The position numbers were made by a program, and so were the translations under genes. Shown piece after piece: positions 15,913-23,996 of a stretch of DNA of 36,062 nt. The stretch is from Candidatus Cloacimonadota bacterium (GTDB taxonomy: Bacteria; Cloacimonadota; Cloacimonadia; Cloacimonadales; Cloacimonadaceae). Below the pieces are notes generated by a model. That model was given only the letters and a program-made list of their open reading frames with translations. It made no database searches and had not been told where the DNA came from. The DNA lies in the NCBI GenBank assembly GCA_023228125.1, contig JALOBT010000029.1, positions 1-36,062 of the forward strand. The letters run 5' to 3'. The stretch's first letter is position 1. Each line of letters begins with the position of its first letter.

Positions 15913-16842
15913 ATGCCGGTCAGACGAAAAATACTCGTAGTGGACGATAGCATTGCTATTGTCAATTCTATGCAGGCTATTCTGGGCGTGAGTGGCTATC
16001 ATGTGGATACCGCTTACAATGGCAGTGACGCCTTAAGAAAGATTCACAAGAATAACTACGATTTGGTGATCTGCGATATAGAAATGCCGGGCCTTTCAGG
16101 GCTTGAATTCTTGAGCCGGGTGCGTGAGGATTTTGACAACAATCTTGATGTAATCCTGATGACCGGATATCTGGAGCATGATTATTTTATCGAAGCAATC
16201 CGCCTGGGTGCCAGTGATTTTATCCGTAAACCCATTGATACAAAACAGATGATAAATTCCATCCGCGAATTGCTTTTTCGCAAGCGTGATCGTGATGATG
16301 TCTCTGAATTTTATTGCCATCTGGATAAAGCCAGCTTCAGCTTTGAAGTTAGTGCCGAACGTTTTTCCAAATTCACCATCTCCAAGATCTTCAGTTCCTA
16401 TCTGCGTCAGCATTTTAAGATCGATCCCATGGTGCTCAATGAGCTGCTGATTTGCGTGGATGAAATGGTGTATAATGCCTATATCCACGGCACTTTGGAG
16501 CTCACCATCCAGGAAAGGGCTCTGACCCACGAAAAGCTTAATCAGATTATCGATAACAAGCTAAAAGACCCGAAGATCTCAGCGCGCAAGATGTATCTCG
16601 CTTTTGAAATAGACAATGAAAAGCAGATGATCGAGATCTGCGTATCTGATGATGGAGATGGCTTTGATTTTCCGAGCTGGGTAAATACGGTAGAGACTGA
16701 GCAGATCATGGATATCAAAGAACACGGCAGGGGCCTTGCCATGCTGTATCATCTCAGTGACGAGCTTAGTTTTGACCAAGGCGGCAGACTGGTAAGAATC
16801 CGCAAAAGCCTGAGCTCTCCGGCAGCAGATGAAAAAAGATGA
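15913..16842 (+). CDS. Response regulator fused to an RsbW-like HATPase
   Basis: A 309-residue cytosolic protein. Residues 1-125 form a receiver: ILVVDDSIA with acidic Asp11-Asp12, phosphoacceptor Asp55 in LVICDIEMPG, MTGY with the switch Thr, and FIRKPID with the conserved Lys. Residues ~145-300 form a GHKL ATPase of the anti-sigma kinase type: N box LNELLICVDEMVYNAYIHG, G1 box VSDDGDGFDF, G2 box EHGRGLAMLYHLSD. There is no dimerisation/phospho-His domain. The likely logic is that phosphorylation of Asp55 controls a serine kinase acting on the STAS partner encoded just upstream. No sigma factor or PP2C phosphatase is nearby. The gene overlaps prmC by 14 bp. Confidence 0.88.
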   Translation: MPVRRKILVVDDSIAIVNSMQAILGVSGYHVDTAYNGSDALRKIHKNNYDLVICDIEMPGLSGLEFLSRVREDFDNNLDVILMTGYLEHDYFIEAIRLGASDFIRKPIDTKQMINSIRELLFRKRDRDDVSEFYCHLDKASFSFEVSAERFSKFTISKIFSSYLRQHFKIDPMVLNELLICVDEMVYNAYIHGTLELTIQERALTHEKLNQIIDNKLKDPKISARKMYLAFEIDNEKQMIEICVSDDGDGFDFPSWVNTVETEQIMDIKEHGRGLAMLYHLSDELSFDQGGRLVRIRKSLSSPAADEKR

Positions 16843-17629
16843 TATCCTGCGGGCTTTTCCCGAGCTTTCACCTTCCGATTTAAACTATCTTTTATGTGAT
16901 CTATTGTCCTGCACTCCTGCAGAATTGCCCCAGTATCAAGAGCTGCCAGAAGATAAAAACCATCTGCTAAATAGCTGGATTTGCCGGCTCAAACAAGGCG
17001 AGCCTCCGCAGTATATTATTCAAAAAGCCTGGTTTTACGGGCTTGAATTTTACGTGGATCAGCGCGTGCTTATTCCCAGATACGATACTGAGGTTTTAGT
17101 GGCGGCTCTGCTGGATAGGCTCAGGGGAGATGAGACTGTGCTGGAGATTGGCATCGGTTCTGCCGCGATCTCTATCATCCTGAAATCTCACTTTCCCGAT
17201 CTCCAAATTGTGGGTACAGATATCGATCCTGGAGCTCTGGAAGTGGCTGATATCAATGTCAAAGGTCATAAAACCCAGATCGAGCTCATCCAGGCAGATC
17301 TATTTCCTGAGAGTAATCTAAAGTATGAGCTCATCGTTTCCAATCCGCCTTATATCAGCCCGGCTGAGTATCAAGCTTTGGAAACCAGGGTGCAGGGCTA
17401 CGAGCCGAAGCTCGCTCTTTGGGCCGAAGACGAGGGTCTGGCAATCTATAAACGCATTTTAAATAAAGCCTCAAACTATCTCGAAGACGGGGGCTTACTC
17501 GCTTTTGAACACGGTAATACGCAGCAGCAAGCTTTGCTGTGCTTGACAGAATCTGCTAACTATAAAACTCTGCAAAAAGGGAAAGACCTCGCCCAGCGTG
17601 ATCGCTTCCTGATTCTGCAAAAACAATAA
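16829..17629 (+). CDS. prmC: Release factor glutamine methyltransferase PrmC (HemK)
   Basis: A 266-residue protein that methylates the Gln of the GGQ motif in RF1/RF2, which speeds peptide release. The N-terminal helical domain contains LNSWICRLKQGEPPQYIIQKAWFYGLEFYVDQRVLIPRYDTEVLV, the PrmC-specific linker. The SAM-binding motif is VLEIGIGSAAISI near residues 103-115 and the substrate-binding motif NPPYI is at 172-176. EIGIG with SAA deviates slightly from the usual DxGTGSG. The start overlaps the end of the receiver-kinase gene, implying translational coupling, and murA follows after 12 bp. Confidence 0.92.
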   Translation: MKKDDILRAFPELSPSDLNYLLCDLLSCTPAELPQYQELPEDKNHLLNSWICRLKQGEPPQYIIQKAWFYGLEFYVDQRVLIPRYDTEVLVAALLDRLRGDETVLEIGIGSAAISIILKSHFPDLQIVGTDIDPGALEVADINVKGHKTQIELIQADLFPESNLKYELIVSNPPYISPAEYQALETRVQGYEPKLALWAEDEGLAIYKRILNKASNYLEDGGLLAFEHGNTQQQALLCLTESANYKTLQKGKDLAQRDRFLILQKQ

Positions 17630-17641
17630 ACAGAGGACTAA

Positions 17642-18895
17642 ATGGATAAATTTATCATCGAATCCAGCCGCAATTTGAGCGGCGACATCAATGTGAGCGG
17701 AGCTAAAAACGCTATTCTACCCGTTATGGCCGCTTGCCTGCTGGCCCCTGGGAAATCAATTTTGCGCAATGTGCCAAGTCTTATTGATTTGAAAACCATG
17801 GCGCATCTCCTGCGTGTGATCGGTGCCAGAGTGGAATACGGAGATGGCTTTATGAGCATAGATAGCAAGGACGTCTGCTATCCTGAAGCACCGTATGAAT
17901 TGGTGAGCAAGATGCGCGCCTCCATCTATGTGCTGGGGCCCTTGCTGGCGAGATTGGGCACAGCCAAGGTCTCCTTCCCCGGAGGCTGCGCTATAGGCAC
18001 CAGGCCGGTGGATTTACACCTGAAAGCGTTGGAAGCTTTGGGTGCCAAGATCGATATCGAACACGGCTACATCAATGCCCGGGCCAAGCAGCTCAAAGGC
18101 GCAGATATCCAATTCGAAAAATCCTCGGTAGGAGCCACCATCAACACCCTGATGGTAGCCGTCTATGCCAAAGGCAAAAGCCGTTTGTTCAATGCTGCTA
18201 TGGAGCCGGAAGTGGATTCCACCATCGATTTCTTAAACAAAATGGGCGCAAAAATCACCGGACAGGGCAGCACTACTTTGACAGTCCAGGGCGTGGATGA
18301 TCTTTTCCCCATTCAAAGCGATATGATTCCAGATCGCATCGAAGCCGGCACCTTCCTCATCGCCGGAGCACTTTCCACCAGCCCGGTCAGAGTTTGCGGC
18401 TGCAAACCAGAGCACCTTACCGCTCTCATCGAAAAGCTGCGTGAAGCAGGCTGCGAACTGGACATTAAGGGAACCAATATCACGGTGAATCCCCCTAAGA
18501 AGATCAAACCCTGCGATATTCTTACCCTGCCACATCCAGGTTTTCCTACCGATTTACAGGCTCAGTTTACCGTGCTGATGTGCCTGGCCGATGGCACAAG
18601 TACTGTGGAAGACACTGTTTTCCCGGATCGCTTTATGCACGTGGCCGAGCTTGCCCGTCTCCAGGCAGATATCAAAATGGAGCGTAATATCGCCACCATC
18701 AAGGGAGTCGAGCGTCTGGGCGGAGCCGAGGTGATGGCCACAGACCTCAGAGCCAGCGCTGCTTTGGTTTTAGCAGGCATGGTGGCGGAAGGAAGCACCA
18801 CCGTTTCCCGCATTTACCATATCGACCGTGGCTACGACAGGATAGAAGAAAAGCTGAATGGCCTCGGTGCCAAAATCCGCCGGGAACAAGGGTAG
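17642..18895 (+). CDS. murA: UDP-N-acetylglucosamine 1-carboxyvinyltransferase
   Basis: A 417-residue enzyme that transfers enolpyruvate from PEP to UDP-GlcNAc, the first committed step of peptidoglycan synthesis in the cytosol. Motifs are GDINVSGAKNAILPVMAACLLAPG (with the Lys of the active site), KMRASIYVLGPLLAR, and the loop FPGGCAIGTRPVDLH carrying catalytic Cys116, the residue modified by fosfomycin. Later motifs are SVGATINTLMVAV and PDRIEAGTFLIAGAL, with TDLQAQFTVLM and DLRASAALVLAGMVAEG near the end. The ribosome site AGAGGA is eight bases before ATG. It is the last gene of the plus-strand run, convergent with alr. Confidence 0.95.
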   Translation: MDKFIIESSRNLSGDINVSGAKNAILPVMAACLLAPGKSILRNVPSLIDLKTMAHLLRVIGARVEYGDGFMSIDSKDVCYPEAPYELVSKMRASIYVLGPLLARLGTAKVSFPGGCAIGTRPVDLHLKALEALGAKIDIEHGYINARAKQLKGADIQFEKSSVGATINTLMVAVYAKGKSRLFNAAMEPEVDSTIDFLNKMGAKITGQGSTTLTVQGVDDLFPIQSDMIPDRIEAGTFLIAGALSTSPVRVCGCKPEHLTALIEKLREAGCELDIKGTNITVNPPKKIKPCDILTLPHPGFPTDLQAQFTVLMCLADGTSTVEDTVFPDRFMHVAELARLQADIKMERNIATIKGVERLGGAEVMATDLRASAALVLAGMVAEGSTTVSRIYHIDRGYDRIEEKLNGLGAKIRREQG

Positions 18896-18900
18896 GTGCG

Positions 18901-18917
18901 TTGGGCATAACGCCCAA
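18901..18917. repeat. Hairpin TTGGGC/GCCCAA after murA
   Basis: A perfect 6-bp stem with loop ATAAC lies six bases after the murA stop. It is the first of three hairpins in the 113-bp convergent gap and may serve as a transcript end, although no T-run follows. Confidence 0.55.
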
Positions 18918-18924
18918 AACACAA

Positions 18925-18950
18925 GTAGGGGCGTTGGGCTGAACGCCCCT
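18925..18950. repeat. REP-like hairpin, GTAGGGG family
   Basis: GTA followed by GGGGCGTT (18928-18935), a loop of six and AACGCCCC (18942-18949), flanked by a further A/T pair. It shares the layout GTAGGGG-stem-GGG loop-complement with the element ending at alr and with the copies at 27.1-27.3 kb. Confidence 0.7.
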
Positions 18951-18986
18951 CCCAAAACACTCCGTTAGGCCCAATATCGCAAATCA

Positions 18987-19009
18987 GGGCTTTCACCCAA
19001 AGCCCCTAC
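18987..19009 (-). repeat. REP-like hairpin at the end of alr
   Basis: Read on the minus strand it is GTAGGGGCTTT, loop GGGTG, AAAGCCC, beginning at the alr stop codon. The stem differs from the 18925 copy, but both halves changed together, so pairing is kept. It may act as the alr transcript end. Confidence 0.65.
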
Positions 19010-20892
19010 TAATAAGTAAATACCACCCCAGAGACAGGAAACACCCATTCCTCAGCCGTGGTTTTCAATATAATCCTATGATCTTCGCGCTGGATAGCTG
19101 GATTCCTCTGCTGCCCTGAAAACACGGTTACCGCCTCTACATGGCTCAAATCCTTTGGATATGAAAAAGAGATTTCCACTCCTCTGGTAAGCTCTGTGAT
19201 AAATACCGAAAACTGATGTGAGGCAGTAGGATACAAGGTATTTGTATTGATTTCAAATTCCACTTCCTGGTTTATGAGCTTTTGCAGTTCGGGATGCGAG
19301 CAGAGGATCTCCAGATAGCCCTCTCCGCTCTTGATTTCGGTCTTCAGATCAAGGCCATTTACTTTCACCGCCTTGGTCTGAAAATTCTCCGCTTTGAGTT
19401 GCAAATCCGAATCCAGTAGCCAGCGATACTCCACATCGGTTCTCAGGATATATCCGCGCAGGATGTCGCTTGAGGCCGCACAGGCTATAATAAAATGATC
19501 AGTGCTAAGCACCTTTTGGTAGCGCAAGGTGGTTTTAGCCCTGTAATAGGCAGGATTATCAGATCTTTCAAAGCAGATCTCGTGCCGGAAGTTTTTGCGG
19601 TAATGCACATCCCGGTCTTTGTTGTAAAAGAAGGTTCTAAGGATCTCGCGGTAGATCAATTCGCCGATTTCCGGGCTATCCAGTCTTTGGGTGAGGGCAG
19701 AGGAGATGATCTCACTGAGCTTGCTATCGCCAAAATCGCTGCTGACAAAATCTCTGCGAGCGAGCGGAGAGCTGTGCAGGATATGCGCTTTGCTGCGGTA
19801 GTATCTGCGCGCCCGGCGTCCTACCTGACAGAGCAGTTCATAGGCAGAGCCCTGATACAGTGCGGCGATCTGCTCGGCGCGGATGGCTGGGTCTCCTTGG
19901 CCCAAAAGCACAACTTCGTCCGCAAGTTTGGCCTCGGGAATTCGGCTGATATCCACGGTGATCATATCCATGGAAATGCGCCCTATTACCGGACATATAA
20001 TGCTATCTATCAATACCATAGCCTTGTTTGAAAGCAGATAGTCATAGCCATCAGCATAGCCCACGGGCACGATGCCGTAACGCCCGCAAGTCTTTGCCGT
20101 CCATTCTCTTTGATAGCCTACGGAATCTCCGGCTTTGAAGTCTTTGATCTGGCTCAAGGTGGATTTGAAGGTCATCACCGGCGTCAGCATAAGCTCTTGT
20201 GCAGTGGTATTGATGCCAAAGCTGAAGATGCCCAAACGCACCAGATTGCAAAAAGCACCGTAACCACGGATCAATCCCGCGCAATTGGAGATATGCACAA
20301 AGCGGGGAGGGGTGGCCAGAGCATGGATAAATTCAGAAAAGCGAGTTTCCTGCAGAAGGGAAAATTCATTGTCGTTCTCGGCAGAGGCAAAATGGCTGAA
20401 GATGCCTTCTATCTCAAGGCCGGGCAAGGCTGAGATCTGCTCGTAAAAAGCCCTGGCCTCTTCAAACCAGATTCCACTGCGATGCATGCCGGTATCCAGT
20501 TTGAGATGGATTCTCACCGTCTTATCTGCCTTTGTCGCAGCTTTGGAAAGTGCTTCGGCAAAATCCAGATCAGCGATTCCCAGGCTGAGATCATAACGGA
20601 TGATCTGCTGGATCTCAGAGCTCAGGCTGGGGGAGAGGATCAAAACCGGAGCCGTAATACCCTGAATACGCAGCAGCTTACCCTCTTCCAGATTGGCCAC
20701 TCCCAGATACACAGCACCTTGTGCCAAGGCAATTTCGGCAATTTCTTTGGCACCGTGTCCATAAGCATCAGCCTTCACGATCTGCATAAAGCTCTGCCCG
20801 GGGCGCAAATATCCTTTTAGTATCTGTAGATTGTCCTGAAAAGCAGCCAGGTCGATCTCGACCCAGCTGCGTTCTTCTATAGTATCATTCAT
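19009..20892 (-). CDS. alr: Alanine racemase with a ~260-residue C-terminal extension
   Basis: Residues 1-~366 are a complete fold-type III PLP alanine racemase making D-Ala for peptidoglycan: WVEIDLAAFQDNL, the PLP Lys40 in IVKADAYGHG, KLDTGMHRSG, the catalytic Tyr260 in GDSVGYQREW, VPVGYADGY and CPVIGRISMDMITVD. The protein then continues (RARRYYRSKAHILHSSPLAR...) to residue 627, whereas Alr is normally ~360-390 long. The extension has no membrane helix. It mixes a helical part (SEIISSALTQRLDSPEIGELIYREILRTFFYNKD) with a beta-rich part (FRHEICFERSDNPAYYRAKTTLRYQKVL and so on). I do not recognise it. The ATG directly abuts the PhoH stop codon, so translation is probably coupled. Confidence 0.9.
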   Translation of the reverse strand: MNDTIEERSWVEIDLAAFQDNLQILKGYLRPGQSFMQIVKADAYGHGAKEIAEIALAQGAVYLGVANLEEGKLLRIQGITAPVLILSPSLSSEIQQIIRYDLSLGIADLDFAEALSKAATKADKTVRIHLKLDTGMHRSGIWFEEARAFYEQISALPGLEIEGIFSHFASAENDNEFSLLQETRFSEFIHALATPPRFVHISNCAGLIRGYGAFCNLVRLGIFSFGINTTAQELMLTPVMTFKSTLSQIKDFKAGDSVGYQREWTAKTCGRYGIVPVGYADGYDYLLSNKAMVLIDSIICPVIGRISMDMITVDISRIPEAKLADEVVLLGQGDPAIRAEQIAALYQGSAYELLCQVGRRARRYYRSKAHILHSSPLARRDFVSSDFGDSKLSEIISSALTQRLDSPEIGELIYREILRTFFYNKDRDVHYRKNFRHEICFERSDNPAYYRAKTTLRYQKVLSTDHFIIACAASSDILRGYILRTDVEYRWLLDSDLQLKAENFQTKAVKVNGLDLKTEIKSGEGYLEILCSHPELQKLINQEVEFEINTNTLYPTASHQFSVFITELTRGVEISFSYPKDLSHVEAVTVFSGQQRNPAIQREDHRIILKTTAEEWVFPVSGVVFTY

Positions 20893-22233
20893 TTAGAAGT
20901 ATTTAGCGGCCAGATCGGCCAGTTCGCTGCGTTCACCTTTATCCAGAGTCATATGTCCCACCATGGGTTCGCCCTTCAGCTTTTCCACCGCCACCGAGAG
21001 TCCATTGCTGATGGCATCCAGATAGGGGATATCGATCTGATAAGGATCACCTGTGAGCACGATTTTGGTGCCTTGCCCAGCCCGGGTGATGATGGTCTTC
21101 ATTTCATGCGGAGTGAGATTTTGGCTTTCATCTATGATCATAAATTGATCCGGCAGAGAGCGTCCGCGGATGTAGGTGAGCGGCTCCAGCTCCACAAAGC
21201 CGTAGTCCATAAAGTCTTTGAGGCTTGCATTCCTTTTGCCTTTGACGCTTTTGGTGGTCTTATCATCATGTAAGGAGAGCAAAATCTCCATATTGTCATA
21301 GATTGGTTGCATCCAGGGATTCAGTTTATCCTCTTTGGAACCAGGCAGATAGCCGAGGTCTTTGCCCATGGGGGAGATGGGGCGGGAAATCATCAGACGT
21401 TTGTATTTCTCTTCATCCACCACCTTGCTAAGTCCGGCTGCCATAGCCAAAAGGGTCTTGCCTGTGCCAGCTTTCCCGGAAAGGCTTACCAGCTTGATAT
21501 CGTCATCCAGCAGCAGGTCCAGAGCCATGGCTTGTTCAAAATTGCGGTCTGTGATGCCAAAGACCTCTTGTCCGGTGTAGTGAAAAAGCTTGTAAAGCTT
21601 ATTGTGTTCAGCATTATAGCGCAGGTTGTACATAGTCTCGGCAGACCCCTTGGAGCTTACCCGCACAAACTGATTTGGGTAGAGATAATCAAAGGGATTG
21701 TCGATATATTGGCTGTTGGAAAGCTTTTGCATTAGCACATCATCCAGTTCTTCATGAGTCCAGCCCGTATAGAATTCGTCAAATTTGATGGTATCATTCT
21801 CAAAGTTCTCGGCTTTAATGCCCACTGTATCAGCTTTAATGCGCACATTCACGTCTTTTGAAACGAGGATCACCTGAGTATCCGGATATTTCTGCTGAAA
21901 GTACATTGCCGTGCCGATGATCAGATTGTCGTTTCTATCCATAAAGATTAGTTTTGAGGCAGCATCTACAACTTCACGATTTACCGTAACCTGGATCACG
22001 CCACCCTGATCTGTGGGCACTCCGTCTTGCAATCTGCCGTTTTGGCGTAGATCATCAAGGTAGCGGCTAATCTGTCTGGCATTGCGGCTTTTCTCATCCA
22101 GACCCTTCTTAAATTGGTCTATTTCTTCGATTACTACGATGGGGATTACCACCCGGTTGTCTTCAAAAGCGAAGAGTGCGCGGGGATTGTGAATCAGTAC
22201 ATTGGTATCCAGAACAAAGATTTTCTTTTCCAT
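20893..22233 (-). CDS. PIN-domain plus PhoH-type ATPase (PhoH2/YlaK family)
   Basis: A 446-residue cytosolic protein. Residues 1-~150 are a PIN nuclease-like domain: FVLDTNVLIHNP with the first acidic residue, VVIEEIDQFKK, MDRNDNLIIGTAMYF, and VILVSKDVNVRIKA. Residues ~230-446 are a PhoH P-loop domain: Walker A SGKAGTGKTLLAMAAG near 255, SRPISPMGKDLGYLPGSKEDKLNPWMQPIYDN, and Walker B FMIIDESQNLTPHEMKTIITRAGQGTKIVLTGD. Such PIN-PhoH fusions are described as ATP-dependent RNA helicase/nucleases. The ribosome site is CGGAGAAAAA before ATG 22233. It is preceded by the cupin gene (12 bp gap) and abuts alr with no gap. Confidence 0.92.
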   Translation of the reverse strand: MEKKIFVLDTNVLIHNPRALFAFEDNRVVIPIVVIEEIDQFKKGLDEKSRNARQISRYLDDLRQNGRLQDGVPTDQGGVIQVTVNREVVDAASKLIFMDRNDNLIIGTAMYFQQKYPDTQVILVSKDVNVRIKADTVGIKAENFENDTIKFDEFYTGWTHEELDDVLMQKLSNSQYIDNPFDYLYPNQFVRVSSKGSAETMYNLRYNAEHNKLYKLFHYTGQEVFGITDRNFEQAMALDLLLDDDIKLVSLSGKAGTGKTLLAMAAGLSKVVDEEKYKRLMISRPISPMGKDLGYLPGSKEDKLNPWMQPIYDNMEILLSLHDDKTTKSVKGKRNASLKDFMDYGFVELEPLTYIRGRSLPDQFMIIDESQNLTPHEMKTIITRAGQGTKIVLTGDPYQIDIPYLDAISNGLSVAVEKLKGEPMVGHMTLDKGERSELADLAAKYF

Positions 22234-22245
22234 TTTTTCTCCGTA

Positions 22246-22764
22246 TTATAGTTCATTATGTTTAGCAAAGATGCTGTTGATCATGTCTTTATGATCGGGG
22301 AATTCAGCTAATAACTCGCCTTGCTGGGCAAGCTCAAAATCAGCATAACTGAAGGATGGCCACAGGGTGCAGCCACAAAAGGTGAAGGAAGCTTCTTCCA
22401 CAACCTCAGCGCAAAACCAGGTGCCTCTGGGGATGATAAATTGGGGGAATTCTCCATGCTCCAAGTCCAAGCCCAATACATGTTTGGAATATCCTGAAGC
22501 AGTGCCCAGAAGGTGCAAAGTCAGGCTGCTGCCATGATAGAAATGCCACATCTCATCGCAAGCTATCCGGTGCCAAATGCTCACCTGGGTGGATGGTAAC
22601 AAAAACAAGATAGAGGAACCTATACTGCGTAGATTATGCAAGACTTCGCCGCTAACACCGTGCGTTTCAGCTTGCAGCACAGATTGCCAGTTTCTGCGGT
22701 AATATCCGCCTTCAGGATGGGGCAAAAGGTTCAGCCTTTCAATGATGCTGCGGTAGTCTCTCAT
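22246..22764 (-). CDS. Cupin-fold protein, DUF985 family
   Basis: A 172-residue protein of the cupin_5 (DUF985) family: RLNLLPHPEGGYYRRNWQS at the N-terminus, SSILFLLPSTQVSIWHRIACDEMWHFYHGSSLTLHLL, then IPRGTWFCAEV and FTFCGCTLWPSFSYADFELA. The family is often called sugar-epimerase-like, but its reaction is not established. The start at 22764 follows AAAGGGAGAGAGTGCC. A longer reading to 22929 would run into the tRNA-Leu gene and is rejected. It is the first gene of the cupin-phoH-alr unit. Confidence 0.88.
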   Translation of the reverse strand: MRDYRSIIERLNLLPHPEGGYYRRNWQSVLQAETHGVSGEVLHNLRSIGSSILFLLPSTQVSIWHRIACDEMWHFYHGSSLTLHLLGTASGYSKHVLGLDLEHGEFPQFIIPRGTWFCAEVVEEASFTFCGCTLWPSFSYADFELAQQGELLAEFPDHKDMINSIFAKHNEL

Positions 22765-22884
22765 GGCACTCTCTCCCTTTTTCTTTGTTTTTACCAGATA
22801 CAGGGAGGCGGAAAAGTCGTCAATGATTTTGTTTGGAAATGCGTCTGAGGAGGGAAATATGCTGGAGAAATCTAAGCAAAAAAA

Positions 22885-22972
22885 TGGTGCTGGAGGGGGG
22901 ACTCGAACCCCCATGAGCGTTTCGCTCACTAGTCCCTGAAACTAGCGTGTCTACCAATTTCACCACTTCAGC
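22885..22972 (-). tRNA. tRNA-Leu, anticodon CAG, CCA encoded
   Basis: Class II tRNA of 88 nt on the minus strand. Acceptor GCTGAAG opposes CTCCAGC, with an A-C mismatch at 5:68. The D stem is GTG/CAC, the anticodon stem CTAGT/ACTAG encloses loop TTCAGGG, the variable arm is GAGCG/CGCTC, and the T arm is GGGGG-TTCGAGT-CCCCC. Discriminator A and CCA follow, then a T7 run. The cupin gene lies downstream on the same strand. Confidence 0.92.
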
Positions 22973-23164
22973 ACTTAGTATAGTTGCCAAGTTCAGAACT
23001 GGGGCTTTTCTGTCAAGAAAATTTAGAGCAGGCCTTCACCCATTCATTTTGTCGAGCCAGATATTGATGTTTTCTTCAGCCTTCCCACCCCAGGCTTTGA
23101 GACCTTATGCAATATGCCCAATCTGGAATTGAACAACTTAGGCATCTGGAAAGGTTGGCTGCCC

Positions 23165-23587
23165 TTATTGCTTGATGTCCAATAGCTTGTGAGTCATTTG
23201 CAGGTTCAGAGCGGCAAAGACCTTCCCGGCCAGGCTGTGGTTTTGGGCCAGGATGGCTGAAAGCTCATGGTAACTATAGATGCTTGCCTTCACTTCACCC
23301 AGGGCTTTTGCGTGCGCCGTGCGGTGTGTGGGCATCACGAAGTTCATCTCTCCCAGGAGGCTGCCGGCTTGTAATCTGGCGATTTCGATAGTTTCATCAG
23401 CATCATTATCGATGAAGATGAGCACCACTCCCTCATCGATGCAGAGGATGTCGCGCTTGCGGTCTCCGGCAGAGATGATGGTGTCCCCAGGCAAAAATAC
23501 CTGGCTGTGTCTGGCCTGCTCCACGATGCGGATTTCGGCCTCATCGAGGTAGCAGTAAAGCGGGTGATTGTTCTTAGCTTTCATCAT
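23165..23587 (-). CDS. Cyclic-nucleotide-binding-fold protein (second of the pair)
   Basis: A 140-residue single cNMP-binding (CAP-type) beta-roll: YLDEAEIRIVEQARHSQVFLPGDTIISAGDRKRDILCIDEGVVLIFI, then IARLQAGSLLGEMNFVMPTHRTAHAKALGEVKASIYSYHEL. The GSLLGEMNF...RTAHAKA stretch matches the phosphate-binding cassette (consensus GE then RxA), with Thr between Arg and Ala, so cyclic nucleotide binding is possible. There is no helix-turn-helix, so it is not a CRP-like regulator. It overlaps the upstream gene by 14 bp and is the last gene of the ABC operon. No terminator is visible after it. Confidence 0.85.
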   Translation of the reverse strand: MMKAKNNHPLYCYLDEAEIRIVEQARHSQVFLPGDTIISAGDRKRDILCIDEGVVLIFIDNDADETIEIARLQAGSLLGEMNFVMPTHRTAHAKALGEVKASIYSYHELSAILAQNHSLAGKVFAALNLQMTHKLLDIKQ

Positions 23588-23996
23588 GATTCCTATGGGT
23601 GAGCCGCGCTATTTTGAGGCAGAGACTGTCGTTGATGGCAGCCTGGATTTGGGCCTGAATCTCGGGCTCGGTGATCCCCTTGATTACAGCATAAGGGCAC
23701 AGCAAGATCTCACTGGGGCCGCTTGCTTTGAGCTGGTAGTTCAGGGCTCCCTGGGCAAAAAGCCCTGCTTCCAGATCAATCTCTCCGGGGAAGATTCTTC
23801 CGATCCTGCTCCCAGAGGATGAATACCTGGTGAGCTCGCCTGTCAATACGATTACGATGGCTGCAATGTCTTGAGGACTTACGATTTCTCCGGCCTTGAG
23901 ATTTTTCTGCTCAGAGCTTTCCATCAGCCTGCTAAAAGCACTGTCATCCAGGTATTTGAAGAGGTCATTTTCCTGTCTGCGGACGAAGATGTTCAT
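23574..23996 (-). CDS. Degenerate cyclic-nucleotide-binding-fold protein (first of the pair)
   Basis: A 140-residue protein resembling its neighbour in size and order: FKYLDDSAFSRLMESSEQKNLKAGEIVSPQDIAAIVIVLTGELTRYSSSGSRIGRIFPGEIDLEAGLF. It keeps the cNMP-fold strands, but the binding cassette is not conserved (GEIDLEAGLF in place of GE...RxA), so it probably does not bind nucleotide. Its ATG overlaps the stop of the ABC transporter gene as ATGA, and its end overlaps the next gene, a sign of coupled production of all three. Confidence 0.75.
   Translation of the reverse strand: MNIFVRRQENDLFKYLDDSAFSRLMESSEQKNLKAGEIVSPQDIAAIVIVLTGELTRYSSSGSRIGRIFPGEIDLEAGLFAQGALNYQLKASGPSEILLCPYAVIKGITEPEIQAQIQAAINDSLCLKIARLTHRNHDES

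Noticed and set aside
22246..22929. Longer cupin protein starting at 22929
   Set aside because: The extra N-terminal part is translated tRNA-Leu sequence; the start at 22764 has a good ribosome site and matches the family length.
22977..23016. Promoter TTGACA...TATACT for tRNA-Leu(CAG)
   Set aside because: The two boxes are 28 bp apart, and TATACT lies only four bases from the tRNA 5' end, so they cannot work together.
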